Of a DNA stretch of 43,441 bases, positions 10,643-21,800 are shown piece after piece. The notes beneath the pieces were generated by a model. The model did not search any database and had not been told where the DNA came from. It was given only the letters and a program-made list of their open reading frames with translations. This stretch comes from Triangularia verruculosa (lineage: Eukaryota; Ascomycota; Sordariomycetes; Sordariales; Podosporaceae). The DNA lies in the NCBI GenBank assembly GCA_033296885.1, contig MU864064.1:1-43441 (forward strand). The letters run 5' to 3'. Positions within the stretch are counted from its first letter, which is position 1, and each line of letters begins with the position of its first letter. The translations under genes were made by a program, and so were the position numbers.

Positions 10643-12120
10643 ATGAAGTCCACGACTGTTCTGTCCGCCCTCGCGGCCGCTGCCGCCGTGAATGCCACAC
10701 CCACGGCCACCCTCCCCCTCAAGGCCCGCCAGACCGAGCTTGAGCCCATCACTGCTACCGGCAATGCCTTCTTCAAGGGCAAGGAGAGATTCTTCGTCCG
10801 CGGTATCGACTACCAGCCCGGTGGTGCTGCCGCCAATGTTGATCCATTGGCCGACCCCAAGGTCTGCAAGCCCGATATCGAAAAGTTCAAGAAGCTCGGC
10901 ATCAACACCATCCGTGTGTACTCGACCGACAACACCAAGGATCACGACGAGTGCATGAATGAGCTCGCCAAGGCCGGTATCTATGTCGTTCTTGACGCCA
11001 ACAACCCGTTGTACTCCATCAACCGCGATGACCCTCACACCTCGTACAACGCCATCTACCTCCAGAGCGTCTTCGCTACCATTGATGCTTTTGCCGGGTA
11101 CAGCAACACCATGGCCTTTTTCTCTGGTAACGAGGTCATCCACGACCACGCCAACACCACCCTCACTGCCCGCTACGTCAAGGCCACCGACCGTGACATG
11201 CGCCGCTACATCAAGGAGCGTGGCCTCCGCAAGATCCTTGTCGGATATTCTGCTGCCGATGTGACCGAGAACCGTCTCCAGACTGCCGACTACTTCAACT
11301 GCGGTACCGATGAGGAGCGCAGCGACTTCTTCGCCTTCGTGAGTTCACTGACTATTCTGCTCTAGTTCTTCCATACTAACGTCTCTCAGAACGATTACTC
11401 GTGGTGCACCAGCAACTTTGTTGAGTCCGGCTGGGACAAGAAGGTTAAGAACTTCACCGGCTATGGTCTCCCCATTTTCCTTTCCGAGTACGGCTGCAAC
11501 CACAACACCCGTGACTTCGGCGAGCTCGAGTCCCTCATGCACCCCAACATGACCGGCGTCTACTCTGGTGGTCTCATGTACGAGTACTCCGAGGAACCCA
11601 ACGAGTATGGTATTGTCAAGATTGAGGGTGGCGACAAGGGCAATCGCTTCGACCAGACCGGCAAGCGTACCGAGATGCAGCCCGAGTTCAACAACTTGAT
11701 CAAGGCCATGAAGAACTTCCCTGCCCCCACTGGTCTTGCCGGCGCCACCAAGGAGAACAAGGCTTCCAAGTGCCCCGAGAACAACGACCACTGGATTGTC
11801 AGCTCCGTCCTTCCCGAGATTCCTGAGGAGGCTCTCAAGGTATGTTTTGTCCTAGCATTCACCACCCATTTTTTTTCACGTGCTAACTCTTGTGTCTGTA
11901 GTACTTCAAGGAGGGTGCCGGCAAGGGTCCCGGTCTTAACGGCAAGGGCTCTCAGTGGGCTGGCCACGTCGCTTCCAAGAGCCCCGAGAACCCCAATGAT
12001 GATGCTCAGAGCAGCACCGACGGCTCTTCCGACAAGGGCAACGCTGCCCCCCGTGGCACTACCTCTATGCTCCTCGTCTCCGGCCTCGTTGCCCTCGTCG
12101 CCGGTGTCGTTGCCTTGTAA
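10643..12120 (+). CDS. gel1: GPI-anchored beta-1,3-glucanosyltransferase (GH72)
   Basis: Three exons (10643-11338, 11390-11839, 11902-12120) give 454 aa. The enzyme cuts a beta-1,3-glucan chain and transfers the new reducing end onto another chain, lengthening wall glucan outside the plasma membrane. Residues 1-18 are a signal peptide (MKSTTVLSALAAAAAVNA). The GH72 domain covers about 33-345: FFVRGIDYQPGG, then the acid/base Glu164 in FFSGNEV and the nucleophile Glu265 in FLSEYG. After the domain comes a short linker with no Cys-rich CBM43/X8 module, so this is the Gel1-type subclass. The C-terminus has a Ser/Asp/Gly-rich stretch and a hydrophobic tail (SMLLVSGLVALVAGVVAL), as expected for GPI attachment. 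The ATG at 10643 was chosen because the signal peptide follows directly. Codon usage is strongly C/G-ending, suggesting high expression. The gel1 symbol is by family resemblance. Confidence 0.95.
11339..11389 (+). other. intron 1 of the GH72 gene
   Basis: A 51-nt GT-AG intron (GTGAGT to CTCAG, with 'actaac' branch-like sequence 13 bases before the end). It lies between DFFAF and NDYSWC. Confidence 0.9.
11840..11901 (+). other. intron 2 of the GH72 gene
   Basis: A 62-nt GT-AG intron (GTATGT to TGTAG, with 'gctaac'). It lies between EEALK and YFKEGAG, at the end of the catalytic part. Confidence 0.9.
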
Positions 12121-12690
12121 ATAACATCATGTTTCTTGGATGCTACTTTCTATTTTGGACATAGGATACACTTGAAGCGTTTGCGCTCTTTTTGGATAAA
12201 AAATGGGATGTTCTTTTTTTATACCAGGTTTTTTTGGGTTCTTATACGAGCGCATCATGAACAGGTAATACCCGGGACGTGTGGGATCTGTTTCAGAGGC
12301 GGATTTTTCGATTGTACATGTTTGATACAATACATGATGTGATTTAATGCTAATCGTACCTTTTGCTTCTTGCGTGTGTCTTCGCTTTCTGTGGTCGAGC
12401 CTTTCTCTTTGGTGAGTGGCTGATTGGCATGGGGCTGGGTGCCGTTACATTTATTTGTATGCCCCCAATCCTCAGCCTATCAAATCATTACCCAACCCAT
12501 CTCACAGATAGCCGACCCTATGGAGTTCCGGTATGGCGTATAACTGCTTGGGGGCATACAATTGCAAGCCCCGACCTGGCCGCAGGCCCCCATTCATTGC
12601 TGTCCTTAAAATGCTGCATCATGGCACCAAGCAAAGGCGCTCTCAACTTTTCTTCTGCTCTCCTGTAAACCGACTGGGATCGAGGACACC
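12121..12690. other. GH72 3' UTR and promoter of the DUF4238 gene
   Basis: About 570 bases with no gene. The left half is T-rich and probably the 3' UTR and poly(A) region of the glucanosyltransferase. The right half is the presumed promoter of the DUF4238 gene. No repeats were noticed. Confidence 0.5.
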
Positions 12691-15201
12691 ATGGCTTCAC
12701 CACCCAGGGAACAATACCAACACTTTGTTCCACAGTTCCTACTCCGCAACTTTTCCCATCCCTACAAGCCAGATGGTCCGATCAAAGGCCGCAAATACGA
12801 GAAGGGCATGTACCCGAAGGACAAGGTCATTCGGCATGTTGACCTCACGCTAAACCCGCCTGTTATCTGTGAGAAGCCCATCGGCCGTATCTTAGGGCGA
12901 GTCAATATGTACGACAACCCGAACCAGCCAACGGCTCTGCAACGAGAAGTTGAGAAACTGCTTTCAGCTCTGGAGGACAGGGCCAGCCAGGTATTCCGGA
13001 AGATCACCAAGGCCCATAATGACAAAGAACCCGGGCTGTGGATAACACGCTCCGAACGAGACACTGTTCGGAAGTTCCTTTTCATTCTCATGTACCGAAA
13101 CAAGGGGTTTCACGACCGCTTCAACCACAGCACAGCTGAATGTTACACCGAGAATGACAAGGAGCTCGTGGCCGAGTACATGCGCAAGAACAACATCGTC
13201 ACGCCACTGGATGTCTGGCTCGAGGGGATCAAGGCCATCATTAACCTCCGGATGGACCCGGACAGGAAGTGGAGGGAAACACTCGTGAAGCAGATGTACC
13301 CTCATGACGCGCTGTGGTTCTGGACGCACGTCGAGTTTTCGTATATGGCCATCCTCACTCCGGCCAAGGATGGTGACGAGTTCATCCTGACAGACAACGC
13401 CTACTCCGTCTTCGAAGGGCCGAACAACTCGGCAGTGGACGCTGAATCCGGGGAGGTCATCGACACGGATTATACCCCCCTTCACACGTTTGCACCTATC
13501 TCACCCAAGCTAATGATCGTGCTTCGAACCGCCGTCTTTCCCGACGCCTTGGAGGACGCCCACGAGGGAGTCAAGGAGATGAAAGCCCTCCACCGATCCA
13601 TGTTCCGCGTTCCGCTGGAGTCACCCGGTTCAGACAAAGTCCGCTCGCTGCTGGCCGATCTCCCCGTCACAAGGGCTCGGAACAGCTACTCGACGATCGT
13701 GGACGGCCGTGAGCAGCTCGTCGGGGACGGGCCTTGGAAGAGGAACAGCGGCGACAGGTTTTGCTTCACAATCTTCCCAGTCAAAAGGAGACACGTCGAC
13801 ATGATCAACGGCATCTTCCTGGACAGTTGTACTCTTTGCACAAGCGTCGTGTTTGAGTCCCGCGAGGCTTTCGCCCGTACGCTGGAGTGGTATCTGACCG
13901 CCCCGTGTGACATGGGTAAAATCATGGGGGGAAAGCACAAGGAGATGCGCCGAAAGACGCTTTTCAAGTTGGAGGCTGTGTCCAGATCGTTGGGCTCGGA
14001 GAAGGAGACGAAATGGGTCGACTTGGAAGAAGGTGTGATGTATGGTGTCGGGAACTGGCGGTCGCACAACCTGGACAAGATGCGGAATCTGGCTCGGCTT
14101 ATGAAGGAGGGTCCGGAAACTTTGGATAACATGATTCGGGAGCTTTCCAAGGACATTGGGGGTCCGCCGAGTTCGAAGTTTTGGGATGCATACACTGCCT
14201 TGGGTAGGTACCCTTGTTCCAGAGAGAATGTTTTAGAGAACAACTTGGTAGCTGACACTACTCGGTTACAGGTGGCTCGTGGGATACACTTATTGAAGAT
14301 TTCGATCAAGCCGAGTTGATGCAGAAATTTAGGATCAAGATTGATGTCTGGTCTTCTGGAGTTGTTGATGAAATTACCCGGCAGCGAAACAGAGATTTGG
14401 TCGAGTCGGCGTACCTTCGGCTTCCGCCGCGACGTGTGTGGCTATATATCAAGTTTGTGAGGTGCATGCTTGTTGCCGACCCAGACGGGAAGGTAGATGG
14501 CGAGTTGACAAGGCGAGAGTTTGATGGTCCCGAGGATACAATTGCACAAGGTATGCACCATTTCCCAGATTCATTTCACAAGCAGGTGGCCAACATACTG
14601 ACATAATTCTTGCACAGTTCAACACCTTGTGAAACCCGACTATTTGTGTCCACTTCTCTGGAGGACGCACATTAACCAGAGGTATGTGAGAAGACACGAT
14701 CAAGTCGACATCTGGACATCGCGTGATGACGACGAAGCTGGCCTCATGTCGTCATCGGGCCTGTGCTATCATCTTCGTGGTTAGTTGTACGTCAGTCCTT
14801 GTTTCGTAAATAGTTGCTAACGTTTTCTACAGGACATATTCAACACTGCGGTTGGTCTTGACTGTCAATGATGTTGTGCTAGATACCTATTGACTGCTAA
14901 CATTCATGCACCAGGAATCCCCCGAATTGAGCAGATTGCACGCGAACTTAGCTGGGACGTTCCAATGCCTGTCCCCGTCATTGACACATTCAGAGATCTC
15001 AAGCCCAGAGATCCTACGCAGATGGCGAGAGAGGCTTCGGTTCGGATAGTTGTCAGGGCTGGGTTTATATCGGAATTTAAGGACAAAGTGGAAGGTGAGG
15101 CGCTGCTCAAAGAGTTCAAAAGGGTATTCTTCAAGTTCTCGTATCCGACCCCCCCGGCGAGCTGGACAGAGGAGCTGTTAGGTCCTGGCGAGGGAGAATA
15201 G
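12691..15201 (+). CDS. DUF4238 domain protein, five exons
   Basis: Exons 12691-14203, 14272-14550, 14618-14779, 14833-14850 and 14915-15201 encode 752 aa. The N-terminus (residues 6-20) has the DUF4238 hallmark EQYQHFVPQFLLRNFS. The domain continues with LNPPVICEKPIGRILGRVNMYD, an ERDTVRKFLFILMYRN helix, and DNAYSVFEGPN with FAPISPKLMIVLR (about residues 95-290). DUF4238 has no established biochemical role. It occurs in bacteria and is expanded in filamentous fungi. The C-terminal 250 residues are charged and unassigned (FRIKIDVWSSGVVDEI...YLRLPPRRVWLYIKFV). All four introns keep the frame. Exon 4 is an 18-nt micro-exon (HIQHC) between GTTAGT/TACAG and GTTGGT/ACCAG sites. There is no signal peptide or membrane segment. 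The 3' end faces the b561 gene 139 bases away. Confidence 0.8.
14204..14271 (+). other. intron 1 of the DUF4238 gene
   Basis: 68 nt, GTAGGT to TACAG. It removes the stop that ends the first open frame at 14319 and joins AYTALG to GSWDTLIEDFDQAELM. Confidence 0.8.
14833..14850 (+). other. 18-nt micro-exon of the DUF4238 gene
   Basis: It lies between a 53-nt intron (14780-14832, GTTAGT...gctaac...TACAG) and a 64-nt intron (14851-14914, GTTGGT...gctaac...CCAG). It adds HIQHC in frame and lets SGLCYHLRG continue into IPRIEQIARELSWD. Both introns have good branch points. Confidence 0.65.
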
Positions 15202-15340
15202 GGTTGGGTGGAGTGGGAATTTGAAGACTGCCCTGCCCACAGGGTCTCCGTTGCTCATCACGGCCGGCGCAAGAGTAAGAGGGTATACGCAACATAAACT
15301 ACCTGGTATCATAAATCATTACAACAACAAATTCACCTCA

Positions 15341-16399
15341 TCACTTCATAATGTCCCAAGCCGTAATCCCCGTCTTCCGCTCATCACCACTCCTCCTCCC
15401 ATCCTTGACCATCTGCTCGCCCTCACCCTCCTTGGGCTTCTCAGCATCACTGAGCTTCTTCTTCCTCTTTACCTCGGCCCAGATGGACACACCGATCCAG
15501 ATCGCACCAATGACAGCTGCAACGGCGGCGTAGGCGGTCTTTTTCTGGTTGGTAGCCTGGGCGAGGTGAAGACCCAAGCCGCCGTTGATGATGCCGATCG
15601 CGATGCCGCCCCTGCCGTTGACCAAGTGGAGATAAGACCAGATCTGGCGCTTGGCCTCCTTGCGGAACTTGAGGTGGTGGACGATGCCGAAGATGGGCTG
15701 GAGGAGAAAGAGGGCGAGGAGAAGCAGACCAAGAATGGGGTGGTAGTTTGTGGAGGAGTTGGAAAGCTGATTGATTTTGTTAGCATGGCACCATACCAAA
15801 AAAGAGTGAGAAATATGATGACATACCAGAGATCCGGAGGGTATCTTGACGAGCGTGACGAGATAGATACCCAAGGCAGCACCACCAATGTAAATGAACG
15901 TTGACAGGACTTGGAAGATGGCGTGGACCCAGAGACCCCATTTTCCTGGTAGTACCCGAAGGATGATGCTTCCGATAGGAAACAGAACGACCATGGCAAG
16001 GGAAGCAAGAATACCGTGAATGGTCCGGTAGTTCATCGCCTGTTGGGTGTCGAACGGTGCGCGGTCGTTGCCATTGCGGTTGCGGTACCGGTAGCCGCCT
16101 GCGTTGCCATTGCCAAAGTAGAAGTTTATCGACGTCCCGGACGATGAGCCAGAATTGGAATTGCTGTTGGTATTGGAGTTGGGACCGTTGTCGTCGTTAT
16201 TGTTGGGGTGGTACCCACTTCCAGCCGCGGCACCGGCCGAGTCGCCGCCAGAAGAGGAGCCGCCGGAGGACGAGCTACCACCGCCGCCGCTGCCGCCCCC
16301 TCGGGCTGCTTCCACTGCGAGCGCCAAGCAAGCGACAAGGAGTGCGACTCGTAAGAAGCGGAGGGTGAAGAAGGTGAGAGACTTCATTTTGTCAAACAC
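15341..16399 (-). CDS. cytochrome b561 / ferric-reductase-like membrane protein
   Basis: Two exons (16399-15827, 15766-15341) around a 60-nt in-frame intron (15767-15826, GTATGT to AATCAG) give 332 aa. A signal peptide (FTLRFLRVALLVACLALAVEA) is followed by about 75 residues of Gly/Ser/Asn-rich low complexity, then five to six membrane helices of the b561 type: HGILASLAMVVLFPIGSI, a VHAIFQVLSTFIYIGGAAL helix, HPILGLLLLALFLLQPIFGI, WSYLHLVNGRGGIAIGIING and AVIGAIWIGVSIW. His residues in the first four helices (HG, VHA, HP, YLH) fit the two b-heme ligand pairs of transmembrane electron carriers. The cytosolic tail is Lys/Glu-rich. Many fungal relatives carry a DOMON domain before b561; here that place is taken by the Gly/Ser linker. 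An alternative start is the Met four codons downstream. Confidence 0.85.
   Translation of the reverse strand: MFDKMKSLTFFTLRFLRVALLVACLALAVEAARGGGSGGGGSSSSGGSSSGGDSAGAAAGSGYHPNNNDDNGPNSNTNSNSNSGSSSGTSINFYFGNGNAGGYRYRNRNGNDRAPFDTQQAMNYRTIHGILASLAMVVLFPIGSIILRVLPGKWGLWVHAIFQVLSTFIYIGGAALGIYLVTLVKIPSGSLVCHHISHSFLVWCHANKINQLSNSSTNYHPILGLLLLALFLLQPIFGIVHHLKFRKEAKRQIWSYLHLVNGRGGIAIGIINGGLGLHLAQATNQKKTAYAAVAAVIGAIWIGVSIWAEVKRKKKLSDAEKPKEGEGEQMVKDGRRSGDERKTGITAWDIMK
15767..15826 (-). other. intron of the b561 gene
   Basis: 60 nt, a multiple of three and free of stops, so the unspliced frame is also open. It is inferred from GTATGT/CAATCAG sites, and because its 20 residues (His/Asn-rich) would interrupt the loop before the HPILG helix. 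Confidence 0.75.
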
Positions 16400-17762
16400 G
16401 CCAAGTACAAGGGAAGTGGAAGATGATGAGGGATGATGGTCAAGATGACGATGAAGCGTGCTCCATGGCCTTAAATCTAATCTTGTTTCCTTTTCCTTTT
16501 AGGCATGCTTGGCCACCGGCGTGGTACCACAGGTCCGAACACAGCCTGACGGAGACCGATCGTGCATGCCTGCCAGCGGGCGGGACAGGGGTTCCAGGGG
16601 CCTCCGGTGGAGAGAAAGCAGTGCGGCGCAGTGTGGTCCAGCGCCGGCGGGGGCCAAGAGGTGATAGAGCTGGGCGCTAGTGAGGTCAAGATGGCATCTA
16701 AATTGGAGATATGACAGGTGGAAATCCGGTCGCTGTGGTAGTTTATTTTGTCAGGAGAAGGATATTTATTACTGCTTGTTGCAAAAGTTCAGGGTCATGT
16801 CATCTTGCGCCTTGTGATGTTACCTATCAAGATGGACGCCAAGATTCGCGAGCAAACGCAAACGCCTCTGCAGGCGCGCCCAATTTCAGGCTTGAGCATC
16901 GTCAAAGAAAGAGGAGGGTATAAAACGGTCGGTTGACATTTTGCGTTCTTGGCAACAAACATGACGGAACTGTCAACTGTTGCGAGCTTCGATTGTCAGG
17001 ACATGGCTTTGGGTGGTGTTCTACTGGGGCCGAGCGATATGTGAGGATCTTTTGTAACGCACTATTCCGAGAAAATGGAACAGAAAGAGTTGGCTCCCTC
17101 CCACTAACAGTATTTTTTGACCACTATCATCATAAGACCACGGCTTGGAGACGATGCTCCCCAAGATGCCCAGGAAGAGTCCCGTCCTAGCGCTGACCTT
17201 TGACCAACGTTTCTTTGGTTCGCTGTCCCGGCAGTTTGTATCCCGGCGCCCATTGGCTGGACTTACGGAGAGCTGAGCCACACCCGACTTTTCCACGCAT
17301 AGGGCAGGCACAACGTGTGCTTGCATCGCATGTCGGGACCGAGTCAAAACAGCCCTTCAAAGTGATAAGGGGCCACGGACAACGTCAGGTCCAGAGACAA
17401 AATTTAACAGCACAAACAAAGGCACTAAACAGCCCGAGCCATGGCTGCTGGCTCCTAATAGAATTGTTGCCAGACAATGTATTGTGTTTAACGAGGAACA
17501 AAGACCTTGTGTCCAGTCCCCAGGAGATTAAATACCTGGCCCCGCCGTTTCGAGCCGACATCACAATTTCACACTACACGTCAAGATCTCACACACCTAA
17601 AGTGCGGTGAGATCATAACATCAAAGATAACAGCTGAGTATTCCCGAGCCCCAGCCGCATTTGCTAACACCCTACAGCGCACAACCTTCCCTCAACATCT
17701 ACCTAACCTCTTTCCAGACCCGGGTAAGAAGAACCTGGAATCTAACAAGAACAGCATCCAGA
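16400..17762. other. divergent intergenic region between b561 and the Cys-rich orphan
   Basis: About 1.36 kb with no supported gene. Short frames on both strands (for example 16423-16680, 17021-17347 and 17200-17610) have no domain signal. The region supplies the b561 promoter on its left and the upstream region of the orphan at 17763 on its right, where an A/C-rich leader precedes the start codon. Confidence 0.5.
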
Positions 17763-18146
17763 ATGTGCAAGTACTCCGACCAGCACTTCACCTGCCCTCG
17801 CTGCTACCGCAACTGGGATTGCAAAAAGGTTGCCATTGAGCGTTGTGAACTCAGCCAAACGCTTCCAGAGTTATTAATCACTTCCAGAGGCGGTATCTGC
17901 GATAATCTGGAAACGAGAGTTCTCGAAGAGGTCTACTTTGAGACAGAGATCTGCGGGAAGTGCCAGAAAAAACCCGAGGGCACCTCAAGGTTTGCAGATG
18001 GATTTACCGAGGTCAAGTTCCGCGTTGCGATGCTATTGTTTGAGCTGGAGAATATCGAAATTGAGATGATTCGGCAGCACGGATTGCGGAAGCAGCCTAG
18101 GCACAGGCTCACGATTTCGGAGGATGGGCAGAGTATGGTCTTCTAA
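17763..18146 (+). CDS. small Cys-rich hypothetical protein (putative zinc-binding)
   Basis: A single-exon frame of 127 aa if translation starts at MCKYSDQHFTC. An upstream in-frame Met at 17661 would add 34 residues of non-conserved-looking sequence. Cysteines are paired: C-x8-CxxC near the start (HFTCPRCYRNWDC), then ERCE, GGICDN and EICGKCQKKPEG. This spacing suggests one or two zinc-ribbon-like sites similar to the small Cys-rich orphan families of Sordariomycetes. The second half is a probable amphipathic helix (VAMLLFELENIEIEMIRQHG) ending in a basic tail. There is no secretion signal, so it is probably intracellular. I do not recognise a named family; any function is unknown. Confidence 0.6.
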   Translation: MCKYSDQHFTCPRCYRNWDCKKVAIERCELSQTLPELLITSRGGICDNLETRVLEEVYFETEICGKCQKKPEGTSRFADGFTEVKFRVAMLLFELENIEIEMIRQHGLRKQPRHRLTISEDGQSMVF

Positions 18147-18802
18147 GAATCAAGGTAAGGTAATGTAGACGAGCGCAAGGCCATAAGTGGTTAATGGCGT
18201 GTTTCCTCTTTCAGATTAAGACAACTTATTCCCCATCATTCTTTAGACTATGATTATAGAGTGAGTACCAATTCCCATTAAGTGATCACTACCCGTGTTA
18301 GGTTGTTACCTAGTTACCTTACCTTATCATTTATGATTTAAAAAGCTTGAGAATTCGAGTTCTGACGCCTCCCACTCTCATGTAACTTTGGAACAGTTAT
18401 CTTGCCTACGGTGGACATTGCAAATAGATTGAAATAGGTACCATGTGAGGATTTCAACTGCATCTTGAACCGGTAAGTGCATTTTAGCGAAATGCATGAT
18501 GTATCCTAGTCAGTGTTCTTTCCCCGCCAACGCTCTCCTTGTCGCGCGTGATTGGGCGTCTCGTCAACATCAATGGAGCATGGGGTAGAAGGATTGTTGC
18601 GGCGCAGCATGCCCGAGATGTTTTGGCTCACGACTATCGGGGCTCACGTTATGAACGATCCTCTTCTTCTGCCGTTTGATCGTAGCGAAAATACTTCAAA
18701 CTATTGTTTTTTATTTCCGAGATATTTTCCCGAAGATTTACCCCATCCCTTTTGCTCGCACTGAACCGCTCCTCTTCCTGCCTGCTCTTAGTTGCACGGA
18801 CA
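18147..18802. other. intergenic region before the ankyrin/CorA-like gene
   Basis: About 655 bases, AT-richer than the flanking genes, with TACCTT/TAGGTA words at 18300-18330 and 18436. No gene or RNA is supported. The right end should contain the promoter and leader of the gene that starts at 18803. Confidence 0.45.
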
Positions 18803-21800
18803 ATGAGCAGCAACAGTCAAGAATCGACACCTTCAAGGAGTCCTACACCAGAAGCCAACTCTGGGATCTCGACATACGGGGACGCACCAGGAGAGTAGGT
18901 ATGTGACTCGCCCTTCTGATCCAGAAGATGAGGTGCCTCTCGGCCGGCCTCGGTACGGATATGACTATGGCCGCCACCGACGAAGAAGAGATAGCACCGA
19001 AAGCTCACCACCGCGGCCACTGTCGCCCTTTTCACTGGACACTGAATTCTGGCACGCCTGCAAAAACGATGACATCATGTGGGTAGTAGATATACTGAAA
19101 CAAGGGGCCGACGTCAATGTTGAAAGGACCTATCGCTTCCTGAAGCGCCAGCATCGCCAGGGCGATCCGGACGATGATATTGACCTTGATGATAGAGACG
19201 CCGCCAGAAAAAAAACACCAGATGGTGGTGATGGGCACCGCATGGCCACCCGTATGGTGGGGCCTCGGGACTCAGAGAGCGAAGGTGAAAGCGATTCAGA
19301 CGGGGAGACAATGAGATTTACGAGAATATGGGCCAAGTTTCGGCCCTATTCGCAGCGACGAGAGAGGACCACTCCAGAACAGCTATCTGGCTGCTTGGCC
19401 GGCCAGGGATCACTGAGGAATCCTTGTGCAAACGATATAAAGGAGAAACCGTGCTGCACAAAGCGGTGGGAAGACGCTTGGTACGGGTTGTCAAGAAGCT
19501 TGTCAACCCTACTTGTCTAGGTGGTCCGCAGCAGCCGCTCTCACCCACCCAAGAATGTTGCAACGGCCCGGTTGCTGCTCATTAATGGGGCGCAAATAAA
19601 CTACCGAGACAAAAAAGGTAAGGTAACTTGACAGTTCATCTGCCTAATGTTGTTGGTTCGTTCGCTAACTCAGCTCTTCATTATGCTTGTCTGAAGACAG
19701 ATGCAGCCATGCTGAACCTGCTGCTTGCTTGGAAAGCTGACAAAGAGTTGAGGAATAACATCGGCAAGGCTCCTCGAGACTTGGCACCAGAGGGCCGGTC
19801 GGATGCGGTGCAAGCACTTCAGCGCACAATCATCAAGTATGAGACGCCAGTACCCTGGAGTACGGAATTATCCACTCAGCATGCTATCTCGAAGGACTTC
19901 AATGTTGATGTCACATTTACATCTTTCAAAAGCACGGAACCTTTTACCTGGACTCGATCATTGCCAATTTCCGAGTTCTTGCGGCGGGATACACTTGCTA
20001 ACATGGGGGGGCAAAATGATGACAAGCATAAGCTCGGGGAGACAAATGGTGTAGAAAACAGTGATGGGACCAGGCATGATACAGCGGCAAGAGGCGGGAA
20101 GATGGCAAGGTTTGAGAGCGACAGAAATGACGCCAACGCCGGAGCAACCAAAGCTGGATCTAAGAGCCATCATAAGCACACTGGCAGGGATGAGGGCACT
20201 GGCACGCCTAATATTCTCGGTAGCCTTCAAGAGCAATTTCTGGAGATGGTTCGCTTGGAAGGATGGAAAATCAGCTCGAAGAATGTCATGAGGTGGATTC
20301 ATTTGCCCAACAACAACGTAAGTCACAGACGTTGGAACTCATTATGGGGTCATTCGCAAGACGCATTCGAAAGACCATTTTTCATCCTGATGCTAACCAG
20401 TGGTTCTACACTCTAGATGACATGGGTCAAGGTCAGTGAACTCTACATCTGAAACCTGAAAGCCTACATCTTTTTCGAACTCGGTCTAATTTTTCACAGG
20501 ACGTTGTTGCTATGATTTGCGAGGATTACAAAACAAACCCTGGCCAGAGCGAGCATCAATATTACACACCCCAATTCGTTGAGAATACAAAATGTGCACG
20601 GAAAAGCAATGCAAGCAACATCCATCGACGGTTCCCGCATCTGCAAAAGGCACTGATTGAGGGAGGAAATGAGACAGAAAATAGATTATCGATTGTGGTA
20701 GGGCACTTCATTACCTAGTTCCCATATTACCTTACCCGTGAACCCTATCAGACTTTGTGCTGACGTTGAAAGGTCCCATACCTACATTGACTTCGAGTCT
20801 GAGCAATATCTGCTGCAAAGACGGGGAGCAATTAAAGCGGAAACACCTCTCACAGCCAAGCAGAGAAAGCTGACGGAACTAGAAGTCCAGTTCGGACAGT
20901 ACGATGGATCGTCCGGCCTGCAGCTTCCCGAAACATTCGATCAGTCGTACTATGATGGCTCGACAAGTCTCGACGAGCGAAACACAGACCAGGTGGTGTA
21001 CAAGTGGCTCACAGATACAAACGACGGCTCCGAGCCCAAGATTCTTGTTGTCCGTCAACTCTGGATTTGGCGTCTTGATGAGAGTATGTATTCATCTCGG
21101 CTGAAGATGCCGATAAGGAGTTTCTGTTGACAATCCAGTAGGAACTGTGGTTACAGCGATACCCCCAAGATGGGACGAAGAGCCTAAAGAAACTCTTTAC
21201 GACTTGATCTCTCGCTCCTTGCCTCAAGCAGCGCTGGCAACACCTCATGCACTTATTCAACAAATTCTCCTGCAGTGCCTCCCAAGCCCCAATGAGTTCG
21301 AACAAGCTGGCGTCGGCTATCATATCCTGGACATATTCGAAAGTTGGATAGCCAAGCAGCAGGACCGAGAAGTAGCCCTATTCAGGGCCTTTCGCAAGTT
21401 TATTGAGGACAGTGACGACGTCACGGAAGACCATACTGACCAAAACGCTCTTCAAATCGACCAGGAAGTGAAAATCATCTACGAACTCAAAGATGCCCTA
21501 GAAGAGCTTTTTATCTTGAGGCAACTTTTCATCACCCAGCAGAAGATCGCATCGTCATACCACGAGATGAACAGTCCCCACTACTACAGACACGGTGAAG
21601 GCCACGGCATCTCTCAGGAGGACTTTAAGTCTCAATCCGGCCTCGAAGGACTGATAGGGAGAGCAGACAGACTGGAAGCCAACGCAAAGATGGTGCTGGA
21701 AAACGTATCTATTACCACTGCACCAAGAGATGAACAGATATCAACTGACAACTCGTCATTTATACAGGTCGACCATCTTGTATCTGTCAAACAAACGCAG

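Noticed and set aside
11345..11791. Long minus-strand frames inside the GH72 gene (also 10628-11149)
   Set aside because: Mirror frames of a strongly codon-biased gene, Val/Gly/Leu-rich only because of the opposite-strand codon use.
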